64,000 bases of DNA from Bradyrhizobium sp. PSBB068 (lineage in GTDB: Bacteria > Pseudomonadota > Alphaproteobacteria > Rhizobiales > Xanthobacteraceae): positions 2,604,001-2,668,000 of the forward strand of contig CP069300.1 of assembly GCA_016839165.1 (NCBI GenBank), read 5' to 3'. The notes under the pieces are model-generated. The model saw nothing but the letters and a program-made list of their open reading frames with translations, did not search any database and had not been told where the DNA came from. The position numbers were made by a program, and so were the translations under genes. Positions 15,785-25,039 of the stretch are shown here, piece after piece. How positions within the stretch are numbered: the stretch's first letter is position 1; each line of letters opens with the position of its first letter.

Positions 15785-16921
15785 ATGTCCGGAGATTATG
15801 ACGTCGCCATCGTCGGCGGCGGACTGCTCGGCTCCGCCATCGCCTGGGGACTGGGCCGGCTCGGCAAGTCGGTCGCGGTGCTCGACGAGGGCGATATTGC
15901 CAAACGCGCATCGCGCGCCAACTTCGCGCTGGTCTGGGTGCAGAGCAAGGGCTTGGGCATGCCGGCCTATACGGTCTGGACGGTTCGGGCGTCGGAGGCG
16001 TGGGGCAGGCTCGCCTCGGAGCTGAGGCAGCAGACCGGCCTCGACGTTTGCCTGCAGCAGAACGGCGGCTTTCACCTGACGCTCGGCGAGGACGAGTTCG
16101 GGCAGCGCGCCGATCTCGTCAAGCGGATGCACAACCAGGTGGGCGCCGCCGACTACAGGATGCAGATGATGCCGGCGTCCGAGGTGAAGAAGGCGCTGCC
16201 GCTGATCGGGCCGGACGTGTCGGGCGGCAGCTATTGTCCACACGACGGCCACGTCAATTCGCTGCGCACGTTTCGTGCGTTCCACACCGGCTTCAAGGCC
16301 TTCGGCGTCGATTATTTTCCGGAGCGGCCGGTCTCGGCGATCTCCAAACGTGGCGGCGAATTCCGGCTGACGACGCCGCAAGGCGAGCTGCGTGCCGCCA
16401 AGGTCGTGCTGGCCGCGGGCAATGCCAACCAGACGCTCGCGCCGATGGTCGGTCTCCATGCGCCGATGGGCCCGACCCGCGGTCAGATCGTCGTGACCGA
16501 GCGCACCATGCCGTTCCTGCCGCACCCGCTGACCACGATCCGCCAGACCGACGAGGGCACCGTGATGATCGGGGACAGCAGGGAGGAGGAACTCGACGAT
16601 CGCACGCTCAAGCATTCGATCAGCGCGGTGATGGCCGATCGCGCGCAGCGCATGTTTCCGCATCTGGCGCGGCTCAACGTGGTCAGGAGCTGGGCCGGCA
16701 TCCGCGTCATGCCGCAGGACGGCTTTCCGATCTACGATCAGTCGGAGAGCCATCCCGGCGCCTTCGTGGCCTGCTGCCATTCCGGCGTCACGCTCGCCTC
16801 CAATCACGCCTTCGACGTGGCGCGCATGGTTGCCCAGGGCGCGCTTGAGCCCGAACTGGTCGGCGCCTTCTCGGCCCGCCGCTTCGGCGGCAACGGCGCG
16901 GCAAACCACAGCGGCTACTAG
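15785..16921 (+). CDS. FAD-dependent D-amino-acid/opine-type oxidoreductase subunit (DadA-like), copy 1
   Basis: This 378-residue DAO-family flavoprotein starts at ATG 15785 (AGGAG just before) with the Rossmann motif VAIVGGGLLGSAIAWGLGRL (~7-26). The C-terminal RSWAGIRVMPQDGFPIYDQS and GVTLASNHAFDVARMV match substrate-binding and FAD-binding parts of DadA/opine oxidase B subunits. With the next three genes it forms a probable membrane-associated dehydrogenase that passes electrons through 2Fe-2S centres. The substrate is not determinable from sequence. Confidence 0.85.
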   Translation: MSGDYDVAIVGGGLLGSAIAWGLGRLGKSVAVLDEGDIAKRASRANFALVWVQSKGLGMPAYTVWTVRASEAWGRLASELRQQTGLDVCLQQNGGFHLTLGEDEFGQRADLVKRMHNQVGAADYRMQMMPASEVKKALPLIGPDVSGGSYCPHDGHVNSLRTFRAFHTGFKAFGVDYFPERPVSAISKRGGEFRLTTPQGELRAAKVVLAAGNANQTLAPMVGLHAPMGPTRGQIVVTERTMPFLPHPLTTIRQTDEGTVMIGDSREEELDDRTLKHSISAVMADRAQRMFPHLARLNVVRSWAGIRVMPQDGFPIYDQSESHPGAFVACCHSGVTLASNHAFDVARMVAQGALEPELVGAFSARRFGGNGAANHSGY

Positions 16922-16943
16922 AGACCTCGAGAAAGAGCATCCC

Positions 16944-17240
16944 ATGTTCAAACGTTCCGACCAGGACCAGCGACCGTTGGTGCAGATTTTCGTGGACGGC
17001 GTTGCCGTCGCAGCGCGCCAGGGCGACACCGTCTCCGCGGCCTTGTTGGCCTCCGGACGCGACGTGCGCCGCTCGACCGCGGTCAACGGCACGCCACGTC
17101 TGCCCTACTGCATGATGGGCGTGTGCTTCGATTGCCTCGTCACCATCGACGGCGTCGGCAACCGTCAGGGCTGCCTCGTGCCGGTTGCAGCGGACATGCA
17201 GATCGAGATTCAGAAGGGCAAGCGGGAGATCGGAAAATGA
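16944..17240 (+). CDS. (2Fe-2S)-binding small subunit of opine/hydrogen-cyanide-synthase-type dehydrogenase (HcnA-like)
   Basis: This 98-residue ferredoxin-fold protein carries a C-x4-C-x2-C-x12-C cluster (YCMMGVCFDCLVTIDGVGNR, then QGC), the 2Fe-2S site of HcnA, the gamma subunit of D-hydroxyproline dehydrogenase and related enzymes. ATG 16944 follows the DadA-like gene by 22 bases; its stop overlaps the next start (ATGA). It would pass electrons from the FAD subunits towards the respiratory chain. Confidence 0.85.
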   Translation: MFKRSDQDQRPLVQIFVDGVAVAARQGDTVSAALLASGRDVRRSTAVNGTPRLPYCMMGVCFDCLVTIDGVGNRQGCLVPVAADMQIEIQKGKREIGK

Positions 17241-18655
17241 CCAAGGGCCCCAAGCGCGAAGCCTACGATGTTGTAGTGATCGGAGCCGGACCTGCCGGGC
17301 TTGCCGCGGCTGTGACGTCTGCCGGAGCCGGCCTGTCGACGCTGCTGCTCGACGAGAATATCGGCCCCGGCGGCCAAGTGTATCGCGCCATCGCCTCGAC
17401 GCCCGTGACGGAGCGCGGTCAGCTCGGCGCCGATTACTGGGCGGGCGCCGATCTCGTGCAGGCACTGCGCGCGAGCAGCGCCGAGGTCATCCAGCGCGCG
17501 ACGGTCTGGAGCCTCGATCGCAACCTCGAGATCGGCATCTCGGTCGGCGGCGCCTCGGCCTTCGTCAAGGCTTCTCGCGTGATCCTCGCGACCGGCGCGC
17601 TGGAGCGGCCGTTTCCAATTCCCGGCTGGACGCTGCCCGGTGTGATGACCGCCGGCGCGGCGCAGACCATGCTGAAATCGTCGGCGTTGGTGCCGGACGG
17701 CCCAACTGTGATCGCGGGGCAGGGGCCGCTGCTGTGGCTGCTGGCAGCACAGATCCTGCGTCTCGGGGGCCGCATCGACTGCATTCTCGACACCACTGCG
17801 CGCGGCAATTATCTTGCTGCCCTGCCGCACGCCTTCGGGTTCCTGACCTCGCCCTATTTCGCCAAGGGTCTCGCGATGATGCGCGAGGTGCGGGCGAAGG
17901 TCCGGGTGGTATCCGGCGTCACTGAACTCGCTGCAGCCGGCGATGGCCGGCTCGCGAGCGTGAGCTATGTCGCGGGCGGCAAGCGCGAGTCCCTTGCCAC
18001 GGATCTGCTGCTCTTGCACCAGGGCGTCGTGCCCAACGTCAATCTCGCGATGGCGGCTGGCGCCGAGCATCGCTGGGACGAGCTGCAATTGTGCTGGGCG
18101 CCGGTGCTCGATGCCAATGGCGCGTCGTCGGTCCCCGGCATCGCGATCGCGGGTGACGGCGCCGGCATCGGCGGTGCGGGAGCGGCCGAGGTTCGCGGCC
18201 GGATTGCGGCGCGCGCTGCCGTGGAGTCGTTGGCGCCGGCCGCTGCCGCCGGATTGCCGCCGATGGCGGCGTTGCGTGCCGATCTCGCCAAGGCCGAACG
18301 CGGCCGGGCCTTCCTCGACACGCTGTTTCGCCCGGCGCCGCAGTTCCGGCTTCCCGCGGGCGACACCATCGTGTGCCGTTGCGAGGAGGTGAGCGCGAAG
18401 GACATTCTCGACGCGGTAGCGATCGGCGCGACTGGTCCCAATCAGCTCAAGGCCTATCGCCGCACCGGCATGGGGCCGTGTCAGGGCCGGCTTTGCGGCC
18501 TCACCGTCACCGAGTTGATGGCGCAGGCGCGTGGCAAGAGCCCGCAGGAGATCGGCTATTATCGGCTGCGCGCGCCGGTCAAGCCGATCACGCTCGCCGA
18601 ACTCGCCTCCGTCGCGAAGACGGAGGCCGACGTCAAGGCGGTGGTGCGCGGATGA
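17237..18655 (+). CDS. FAD/NAD(P) oxidoreductase with C-terminal BFD-like 2Fe-2S domain (HcnB/OoxA-like)
   Basis: This 472-residue protein has an N-terminal FAD Rossmann site (VVVIGAGPAGLAAAVTSAGA, ~14-33) followed by GPGGQVYRAI, a second dinucleotide site (IAGQGPLLWLLAAQILRLGG, ~156) and a C-terminal cysteine set CRCEEV ... GPCQGRLCG that forms the BFD-like 2Fe-2S site. This layout is that of octopine/nopaline oxidase subunit A, HcnB and the alpha subunit of heterotrimeric D-hydroxyproline dehydrogenase. The start at 17237 overlaps the HcnA-like stop. Confidence 0.87.
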   Translation: MTKGPKREAYDVVVIGAGPAGLAAAVTSAGAGLSTLLLDENIGPGGQVYRAIASTPVTERGQLGADYWAGADLVQALRASSAEVIQRATVWSLDRNLEIGISVGGASAFVKASRVILATGALERPFPIPGWTLPGVMTAGAAQTMLKSSALVPDGPTVIAGQGPLLWLLAAQILRLGGRIDCILDTTARGNYLAALPHAFGFLTSPYFAKGLAMMREVRAKVRVVSGVTELAAAGDGRLASVSYVAGGKRESLATDLLLLHQGVVPNVNLAMAAGAEHRWDELQLCWAPVLDANGASSVPGIAIAGDGAGIGGAGAAEVRGRIAARAAVESLAPAAAAGLPPMAALRADLAKAERGRAFLDTLFRPAPQFRLPAGDTIVCRCEEVSAKDILDAVAIGATGPNQLKAYRRTGMGPCQGRLCGLTVTELMAQARGKSPQEIGYYRLRAPVKPITLAELASVAKTEADVKAVVRG

Positions 18656-19773
18656 CCATAGGCGCGGACGCGATCGTCGTCGGCGGCGGCATCCACGGAT
18701 GCTCGACCGCGCTGCATCTGTGCCTCGCCGGCATAAAGCCGGTGCTGATCGAAAAAGACTATGCCGGCCGGCATGCCTCGGGCGTCAATGCCGGCGGCGT
18801 GCGCCAGCTCGCGCGGCACATTCCCGAGATTCCACTTTCCATCCGTTCGATGGGAATCTGGGAGAGGATCAGCGAGCTTGTCGATGATGATTGCAGTTTC
18901 GAGAGCCACGGTCAGGTCCTCGTTGCGGAGAATGACGACGAACTGGCGACTTGCCGCGCGCGCGTTGCGGAGCTCAATGCGCTCGGCTTCACCCACGAGG
19001 AACTGATTGGCGTGGCCGAGCTGCGGCGGCTGGTGCCGGCTGTCGCCGACAGCTGTCCCGGCGGTGTGGTCTCGCGCCGCGACGGCGCGGCCAACCCGGC
19101 GCAGACGACCACGGCATTTCGCCGCAAGGCCGAGCGGCTCGGTGCCATCGTGCGCGAAGGCGTAGCCGCCACCAACATCCGGCAGAGCGACGGCCTCTGG
19201 CATGTCGATGCCGGTGCCGACAGCTACGCCGCTCCTGTGCTGGTCAATGCGGCCGGCGCCTGGGCAGGGCGGATCGCCGCTGATCTTGGCGAGCCGGTGC
19301 CGGTCGAGACCGTCGCGCCGATGCTGATGATCACCTCGCGCGTGCCGCATTTCATCGATCCCGTCGTGATCCTGCGCGGCCGCAAGCTGTCGTTCAAACA
19401 GTTTTCAAACGGTACCGTGTTGATCGGCGGTGGACATCTGGCGACACCCGACCAGGATCGCAACGAGACGGTGCTGGACTGGAAGGGCCTCGCGATCAGC
19501 GCGCGCACGGTGTTCGAGCTGTTTCCGGTGATGCGCGATGCGTCGATCGTGCGGGCCTGGGCCGGCATCGAGGCGAGGACGAAGGACGACCTCCCGGTGT
19601 TCGGGCCGAGCGCCCTGCACAAGGGGCTTTATCACCAGTTCGGCTTCTCGCTGCACGGCTTCCAGCTCGGCCCCGGCGCCGGCGCCGTGATGGCGGAGCT
19701 GATCACCAACGGTGGCACCCAGACCCGGATCGGCGATCTCGGCATCGATCGCTTCCATCCTTCAACGCTCTAA
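18652..19773 (+). CDS. FAD-dependent oxidoreductase subunit (HcnC/OoxB-like), copy 2
   Basis: This 373-residue DAO-family flavoprotein has the Rossmann motif ADAIVVGGGIHGCSTALHLC (~4-23) and SGVNAGGVRQLARHIPEIPL. Its C-terminus (RAWAGIEARTKDDLPVFGPS) binds FAD. ATG 18652 overlaps the previous stop by four bases. Because another DadA-like gene (15785) lies in the same run, the enzyme may use alternative catalytic subunits or act on two successive substrates. Confidence 0.85.
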   Translation: MTIGADAIVVGGGIHGCSTALHLCLAGIKPVLIEKDYAGRHASGVNAGGVRQLARHIPEIPLSIRSMGIWERISELVDDDCSFESHGQVLVAENDDELATCRARVAELNALGFTHEELIGVAELRRLVPAVADSCPGGVVSRRDGAANPAQTTTAFRRKAERLGAIVREGVAATNIRQSDGLWHVDAGADSYAAPVLVNAAGAWAGRIAADLGEPVPVETVAPMLMITSRVPHFIDPVVILRGRKLSFKQFSNGTVLIGGGHLATPDQDRNETVLDWKGLAISARTVFELFPVMRDASIVRAWAGIEARTKDDLPVFGPSALHKGLYHQFGFSLHGFQLGPGAGAVMAELITNGGTQTRIGDLGIDRFHPSTL

Positions 19774-19785
19774 CGAGAGGACATC

Positions 19786-20133
19786 ATGAGCATCACCCGT
19801 AACATCCGTACGCCCATCATGCATCGCGCGGTCGAAGCGAACGGCTTCGTTTTTCTGGGAGGGACCATCGCCGACGACACCAGCGTCTCGATGGGCGAGC
19901 AGACCCGCAGCATCCTCGGCAAGATCGCAGGCTATTTGAAAGAGGCAGGAACCGACACGACGCGCGTCGTCAGTGCCTCGATCTTCGTCACCGACCTTGC
20001 CAAGAAGAAGGAGATGGATCAGGTCTGGACCGAATTCTTTGGCGACAACCTGCCGGCACGCGCCACCGTCGGCGTGGCCGATCTCGGTGGCGGTGCGCTG
20101 ATAGAGGTCGTGGTGACCGCGCTCAAAGGCTGA
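19786..20133 (+). CDS. RidA-family enamine/imine deaminase
   Basis: This 115-residue cytoplasmic protein of the RidA/YjgF family contains NGFVFLGGTIADDTSVSMGE and the C-terminal PARATVGVADLGGGALIEVV, where the Arg of the family's active site is visible. RidA proteins hydrolyse reactive enamines/imines released by PLP or flavin enzymes, which suits its place 12 bases after an amine-oxidising flavoprotein. It ends the run. Confidence 0.88.
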   Translation: MSITRNIRTPIMHRAVEANGFVFLGGTIADDTSVSMGEQTRSILGKIAGYLKEAGTDTTRVVSASIFVTDLAKKKEMDQVWTEFFGDNLPARATVGVADLGGGALIEVVVTALKG

Positions 20134-20136
20134 GCT

Positions 20137-20164
20137 GAACGACAGCTTGCTGCTGTCGAGCTGC
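20137..20164 (+). terminator. Hairpin after the ridA-like gene
   Basis: Just after the stop, cgacagc and gctgtcg pair as a 7-bp stem around a 5-nt loop (ttgct), with agct on both sides extending it across small unpaired bases. No T-run follows directly. It lies between two convergent runs (20133 and 20276), where termination is expected. Confidence 0.35.
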
Positions 20165-20275
20165 AAATCCGTCGAAGAAGGCAATCGGGGTCTTGCACCA
20201 GGCTATCAGCTTGGCGCAAGGGCCGGTTGGCGATCATTTTTTGCTTAGGTTCAAGCGGTTTGCTGTGGCCCATTC

Positions 20276-22648
20276 CTATTTGCTGCCTTCGGACTTCCCG
20301 TGAGGACGGATCAAATTGTCCGACCATGTCTCGGCAATGTGGGGAAGAGACAGATCGCGCTTCCGCTCGAGCAGAAGCTCGAGGACGCGCGGCGGCGTCA
20401 ATGGCAGCTCCTGGATGCGTTTTCCGGTGGCGTTTGCGACCGCGCACGCAACGGCCGCTCCGACATTGAGGATCGGCACCTCGCCGGCCCCTTTGGTCCC
20501 GAGCGGTCCGATTGACGGCGCGCCCTCGTAGAGGCTGATTTCGACCGGCACGACATCGAGCGCCAGCGGAACGCGATAGGTTTCGAAACCGTTCTGGCAG
20601 ACCCGGCCGTTGTCGCCGATCGTGACTTCTTCGTGCAACGCATAACCCAGCCCCTGCACGACTCCGCCCTGGATCTGGCCGTGGATCGCGCGCGGGTTCA
20701 GCGCGCGGCCGACGTCCTGGACGACGCGATAGCTGAGCACCTCGACATGTCCGGTTTCCGGATCGACGGCGACCTCGCAGTCGTGGACTGCGAAGACGGG
20801 GATGTCGATCGCGTCGATGAAATGTCCGGCCACGCAGCCGGGCATCGCCGGCACGCCGGCGCCGGTGAAGGCGCCGGTGCCGGAGACCGGGCCACCCAGC
20901 GCTTGGGCGCGGGTCGCGACCTCCGTGACGGTGCGACCGGAGCCCGGCGCGCCGGCGATCTCGATCCGCCCATCGCGCATGACGAGATCATCGGGCGCAG
21001 CCTCGATCATCTCGGAAGCGACCTTCAGCAGCTTGGTGCGCACCTCCTGCGCTGCCGACAGGCTCGCCGCGCCGAGCGAGACGGTGGTGCGGCCGCCGCC
21101 GACGCCGACGTCATAGCCAGCCGCATCGGTATCGGCCGCGCGGACGATCACATGCTCGGGCGTGATGCCGAGCGTGCTGGCGACGATCTGCGGCAGGCTC
21201 TGCATCATCGAGCCGGAGCCGATTTCAACGCCAGACGTGACCAGCGTCGCCGTGCCGTCGGCGTTCATGTTCACCGTCGCGGCCGACGGGCCGACGAACA
21301 CGAACCAGGTGCCGACGGTGGTCGCGCGTCCATAGAGCCGGCCGTCACTGCGCGCCGGCGGCGGCGCTGCCGCATCGCGCAGCGTATCCATCCGCTCGAG
21401 CATCGGGCCGAGCACATTGCCCTCGAACCTTTGGCCGGTGGCGCCGAGATCGCGGTCGCCGAGCACGTTGCGGCGGCGGAAGGCGAGCGGATCCATTCCG
21501 ATCCGCGCTGCGATCTCGTCGGTGTGCCGCTCGAGTGCAAATGTGTTGTAGACGCCGTTGCAGCATCGGAACGCGCCGTTCGGCGCCGTGTTGGTGTAGA
21601 CCGCGCGCGAGACCATGCGCACGCTGCCGAGCTTGTAATTGCCGCCAAGCGTGTGCGAAGTCATGGTGGTCAGGAAGATCTGCTCGCCGCCATAGGCGCC
21701 GCAATCCATCAGGACGACCGCCTCGCGACCCACGATGTCGCCCTCGCGCGTCACCGCCGAGCGGATGCGGATATCGGCGTTCTCGCGGAACAGGCAGGTG
21801 AGCATCTCCTCTTCGCGCGAATTGACGAGACGCACCGGCCGGCCGCTGGCGCGGGCGAGCAGGGCGGCGAACGGTTCAACCGCCAGGTCGAATTTGAGAC
21901 CGAAGCCGCCGCCGACCGGCGGCACGGTGACGCGGACATGCGACGCCGGCACGCCAAGCAGGCGCGCGGTCGCGTTGCGGACACTCCAGGGAACCTGTGT
22001 CGAGGTCTCGATATGGAAGCGCCCGTCTTCATAGCTTGCGACCACCGCACGCGGCTCGAAGGCGACATGGTTCTGCCGGCCGACCCGAAAGCAGCTTTCG
22101 ACGATCTCGACGTCAGGCCGGGCAAACGCGGCATCGACGTCGCCGCGAACCACGGTCGCTTGCCAGGCGACGTTGCCGCCGCGTGCGCTGCCTTCGAGCA
22201 AGACCTCATAGCTGCGCCAGTCCGGATGAATCAGCGGCGCGCCCGATGCAAGTGCATCCGCCATGGTCAGGACGGCTGGGACCGGCTCGATCTCCACCTC
22301 GATTGCCGCGAGCGCGGCCTGCGCCTGCGCCAGCGTGACGGCTGCGACCGCGGCGAGCGGTTCGCCGTCGTAGCGGATGACGTCGCGGGCGAAAAGCGGA
22401 TGATCCGCGATGCCGATCCCGATCATGCCGGGTGCATCGGCCGCCGTCACGATGGCGCGCACCCCCGGCATGCGGGCTGCTCTGGAGGTATCGAGACGAA
22501 TGATCCGCCCCGCAGGCACGGAGGCGCGCAGCACCGCCGCATGCAGCATGCCCGGCAGATACCGATCGATGGTGTAGCGCGTGCGGCCGCGCAGCTTGTC
22601 GGCCGCATCACGCCGGCGCAGATCCATCGTTGCGGAAACGTCGGACAT
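20276..22648 (-). CDS. Xanthine-dehydrogenase-family molybdopterin-binding subunit
   Basis: This 790-residue large subunit of a molybdenum hydroxylase begins DLRRRDAADKLRGRTRYTID and has the Moco contacts PVGGGFGLKFD (~residue 245-255), GVEIGSGSMMQSLPQI and GVGGGRTTVSLGAAS. Such enzymes hydroxylate carbon next to a ring nitrogen, or aldehydes. At the usual active-site loop it reads GAFRCCNG (A359-G365) instead of the common AYRGAGR. The FAD and 2Fe-2S subunits lie directly upstream, and this is the last gene of the nine-gene run. Confidence 0.9.
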   Translation of the reverse strand: MSDVSATMDLRRRDAADKLRGRTRYTIDRYLPGMLHAAVLRASVPAGRIIRLDTSRAARMPGVRAIVTAADAPGMIGIGIADHPLFARDVIRYDGEPLAAVAAVTLAQAQAALAAIEVEIEPVPAVLTMADALASGAPLIHPDWRSYEVLLEGSARGGNVAWQATVVRGDVDAAFARPDVEIVESCFRVGRQNHVAFEPRAVVASYEDGRFHIETSTQVPWSVRNATARLLGVPASHVRVTVPPVGGGFGLKFDLAVEPFAALLARASGRPVRLVNSREEEMLTCLFRENADIRIRSAVTREGDIVGREAVVLMDCGAYGGEQIFLTTMTSHTLGGNYKLGSVRMVSRAVYTNTAPNGAFRCCNGVYNTFALERHTDEIAARIGMDPLAFRRRNVLGDRDLGATGQRFEGNVLGPMLERMDTLRDAAAPPPARSDGRLYGRATTVGTWFVFVGPSAATVNMNADGTATLVTSGVEIGSGSMMQSLPQIVASTLGITPEHVIVRAADTDAAGYDVGVGGGRTTVSLGAASLSAAQEVRTKLLKVASEMIEAAPDDLVMRDGRIEIAGAPGSGRTVTEVATRAQALGGPVSGTGAFTGAGVPAMPGCVAGHFIDAIDIPVFAVHDCEVAVDPETGHVEVLSYRVVQDVGRALNPRAIHGQIQGGVVQGLGYALHEEVTIGDNGRVCQNGFETYRVPLALDVVPVEISLYEGAPSIGPLGTKGAGEVPILNVGAAVACAVANATGKRIQELPLTPPRVLELLLERKRDLSLPHIAETWSDNLIRPHGKSEGSK

Positions 22649-22663
22649 CCCTGCGCCTCCCGA

Positions 22664-23122
22664 TCAAGCCGTGGCCAGGGCGAGCAATGTCGCCTCGACG
22701 ATGCGTTCATAGCCGGTGCAACGGCAGATGTTCCCGGTCAGCGCCGCCCGTATATCGTCACGGGTTGCATCCGGCCGGGTCGTCAGGAGGTGCGTCAAGG
22801 TCACCACCATGCCGGGGAAGCACATGCCGCATTGCACGGCGTCGCTCGCCTCGAGCGCGGCCTGGATGCGGTTCAGCTGGCCCTGCGGCGTAAGGCCTTC
22901 GACTGTTCGGGTCTCGCGGCCATCGGCCAGCGCAACGGGCAGCAGGCACGAAGGCGTGGGCTCGCCATCGACCAGCACCATGCAGGCGCCGCAAAAGCCC
23001 TCGCGACAGACCGGCTTCGCACCGGTCAGATGCATCTCCTCGCGGAGGACATCGACCAGTGGCGTCGCAGGGGCTGCAGCGGAGATGAGGCGATCGCCGT
23101 TCACGGTCAAATTGAATCCCAT
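22664..23122 (-). CDS. (2Fe-2S)-binding subunit of molybdenum hydroxylase
   Basis: This 152-residue protein has two clusters: plant-ferredoxin type CREGFCGACMVLVDG ... C, and the alpha-helical CGMCFPGMV ... GNICRCTGY. This is the CoxS/XdhC-type small subunit. I chose ATG 23122 (MGFNLTVNGD) because the family starts at this beta-strand; the frame to 23215 overlaps the previous gene. It transfers electrons from Moco to the FAD subunit. Confidence 0.92.
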   Translation of the reverse strand: MGFNLTVNGDRLISAAAPATPLVDVLREEMHLTGAKPVCREGFCGACMVLVDGEPTPSCLLPVALADGRETRTVEGLTPQGQLNRIQAALEASDAVQCGMCFPGMVVTLTHLLTTRPDATRDDIRAALTGNICRCTGYERIVEATLLALATA

Positions 23123-23138
23123 GTCGATCCCCGCAAGT

Positions 23139-24029
23139 TCAGGAGCCGAGCGCCGCGATCGCAGCGCGGCGGACGAGGCCGGGCAGCACGCTGACGCGAT
23201 ACCAAGCGGGCGCATCGACGCCGTCGCGGCCGGCGAATTCGTCAGTCAGTTCGGCCGCGGTCCGCGCCGCTTCTAAAGCGTCGAGCGGACGTCCGAGCAG
23301 CGCCGCTTCTAGCCGCGGCCATCGTCGCGCGGCTGCTTCGACCGAGCCGACCGCGATCCGCGCGGCCCGGACACGGCTCGCCGCATCGAGGCTGACCGAA
23401 AGGCTGACGATGGCGACCGGATAGTCGCCCGACCTGCGCAGCGGCAGCCGGACATGGGCCGTCTTACGCTCGCTTCGGGGCAGGATGATCCGTGTCACCA
23501 GGCGACCGGGCACGAGCGTCGAGCGGATCTTGAGGAAATCCGTCAGGCTCAGGTGCTCGCAACCGTCGCGGCCCGAGATCTCGACATCGGCATCGAGACA
23601 GAGCAGCGCCGGCACGCAATCCGCCGCGGCGAAGTCCGATGCCGCGAGATTGCCGCCGATCGTCGCCATCGTGCGGATCGCCGGGTTGGCAGAGCGGCCG
23701 GCGGCCGCGGCGAGGCCGGCAAAGTCCGGCATGCCGGCCAAGGCTGCCGCAAGCGCCGCGTGCGTGACGGCCGCACCGATCTCGACTGCGTCGCTGTCGA
23801 TCCGTATTGCGGTCAGCTCGGCGATCCTTCCGATCGCGACATAATGGGGCCTGAGCGGCGCGTGCCGGATCGGAGATCGCATGATCCATGTGCCGCCGGC
23901 CAGGGGAGAGCCCGCGGCGCCATAGTCGCTCAGCGCATCGCGTGCGGCGGCGAGCGAGGGTGCGACATAGATCGACGTCGACGCATCGCGCGCCCCGATC
24001 CCGTTCTGGATGAGAGTGCCTGACATCAT
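23139..24029 (-). CDS. FAD-binding subunit of molybdenum hydroxylase
   Basis: This 296-residue CoxM/XdhB-type subunit has PLAGGTWIM near residue 43 and ATIGGNLAASDFAAADCVPA (~110-130), both FAD-binding motifs, then the CODH-flavin C-terminal domain. ATG 24029 overlaps the upstream permease stop in ATGA; the long in-frame extension to 24665 is antisense-like shadow inside the permease and rejected. Confidence 0.88.
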   Translation of the reverse strand: MMSGTLIQNGIGARDASTSIYVAPSLAAARDALSDYGAAGSPLAGGTWIMRSPIRHAPLRPHYVAIGRIAELTAIRIDSDAVEIGAAVTHAALAAALAGMPDFAGLAAAAGRSANPAIRTMATIGGNLAASDFAAADCVPALLCLDADVEISGRDGCEHLSLTDFLKIRSTLVPGRLVTRIILPRSERKTAHVRLPLRRSGDYPVAIVSLSVSLDAASRVRAARIAVGSVEAAARRWPRLEAALLGRPLDALEAARTAAELTDEFAGRDGVDAPAWYRVSVLPGLVRRAAIAALGS

Positions 24030-25039
24030 GGGCGCCGCTCCTGCCGCAGGCGATCCAGCAGGACGCCGATGATGACGATCGCGCCGAGCACGACCATCTG
24101 GACGTATCCATCGATCCGGGTGAGGTTCATGCCGTTGGACAGAATGGTGATGAACAGGGCGCCGAGCACCGCGGTGCCGACGCCGCCGCGCCCGCCGGCG
24201 AGGCTGGTTCCGCCGACCACGGCGCCGGCGATCGCCTGCAGCGACAGCGCGCCGCCGAGATTCGGCTCGCCCGATCCGGTCCGCGCCGTCATCATGATCG
24301 CGCCGAGCGCGGCAAGCGCGGAGCACAGCACATAGGTCGCGACCAGAATGCGTTTCACCGGCAGGCCGGCGACCGCTGCAGCGCGCGGATTGGTGCCGAT
24401 CAGATAGAGCGAGCGGCCGAACACCGTGCGCGCCAGCAGCAAGTGCAGCCCGACGCCGACGGCGAAGGTGATCGCGATCGCCGCCGGCACGCCGAAGATG
24501 CTGCCGCTGTAGAAGATCTGCGAGAACGGCGCCGGCACGCCCTGAACCGGCCGTCCGGACGAAAGCGTGGTCGCGATCCCGATCGCGATGTTGTAACTGC
24601 CCAGCGTCGCGACGAACGGATTGACCCCGAGCAGCGCGACGACCACGCCGTTGAACAGGCCGCATGCGATGCCGAGCGCGAAGCCGGCCGCGAGCCCCGT
24701 GAGCAGCGCGGCGGTCGTGCCATGGCCCGACGCGGTGACGCCTGCCATCGCGAGCGCAGTGCCGACGCTGACCATCGACACCGTCGGGCCAAGGGCGAGA
24801 TCGAAGCCGCGCGTCAGGATGACCACCGTCTGCGCCATCGCGAACAGCGCCAGGTAGCTGGTCTGTTGTGCGATGTTGAGCAGGTTGGCTGGGTACAGCA
24901 CGCCATGGTCGACGGCGGCGAAGCCGAGCAACAGCACGGCCAACGCGACCGGAAGCACCGCGCTCCAGAGCCGGCGGCCCAGCGTCAGCTGTGGGCGGTC
25001 GGTGTCCTTGGCGGCAACGGTCAATTCGAGGTCAGACAC
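24026..25039 (-). CDS. Ribose-type (CUT2) ABC transporter permease 1
   Basis: This inner-membrane permease of the RbsC family has about eight or nine spans; the segment GTNPRAAAVAGLPVKRILVATY is the family's coupling region and TSLAGGRGGVGTAVLG the C-terminal motif. I prefer GTG 25039, which has GGAG 8 bases upstream and overlaps the previous stop in GTGTCTGA; ATG 25066 lacks a ribosome site. It is paired with the next permease to form a heterodimer. Confidence 0.87.
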   Translation of the reverse strand: MSDLELTVAAKDTDRPQLTLGRRLWSAVLPVALAVLLLGFAAVDHGVLYPANLLNIAQQTSYLALFAMAQTVVILTRGFDLALGPTVSMVSVGTALAMAGVTASGHGTTAALLTGLAAGFALGIACGLFNGVVVALLGVNPFVATLGSYNIAIGIATTLSSGRPVQGVPAPFSQIFYSGSIFGVPAAIAITFAVGVGLHLLLARTVFGRSLYLIGTNPRAAAVAGLPVKRILVATYVLCSALAALGAIMMTARTGSGEPNLGGALSLQAIAGAVVGGTSLAGGRGGVGTAVLGALFITILSNGMNLTRIDGYVQMVVLGAIVIIGVLLDRLRQERRP

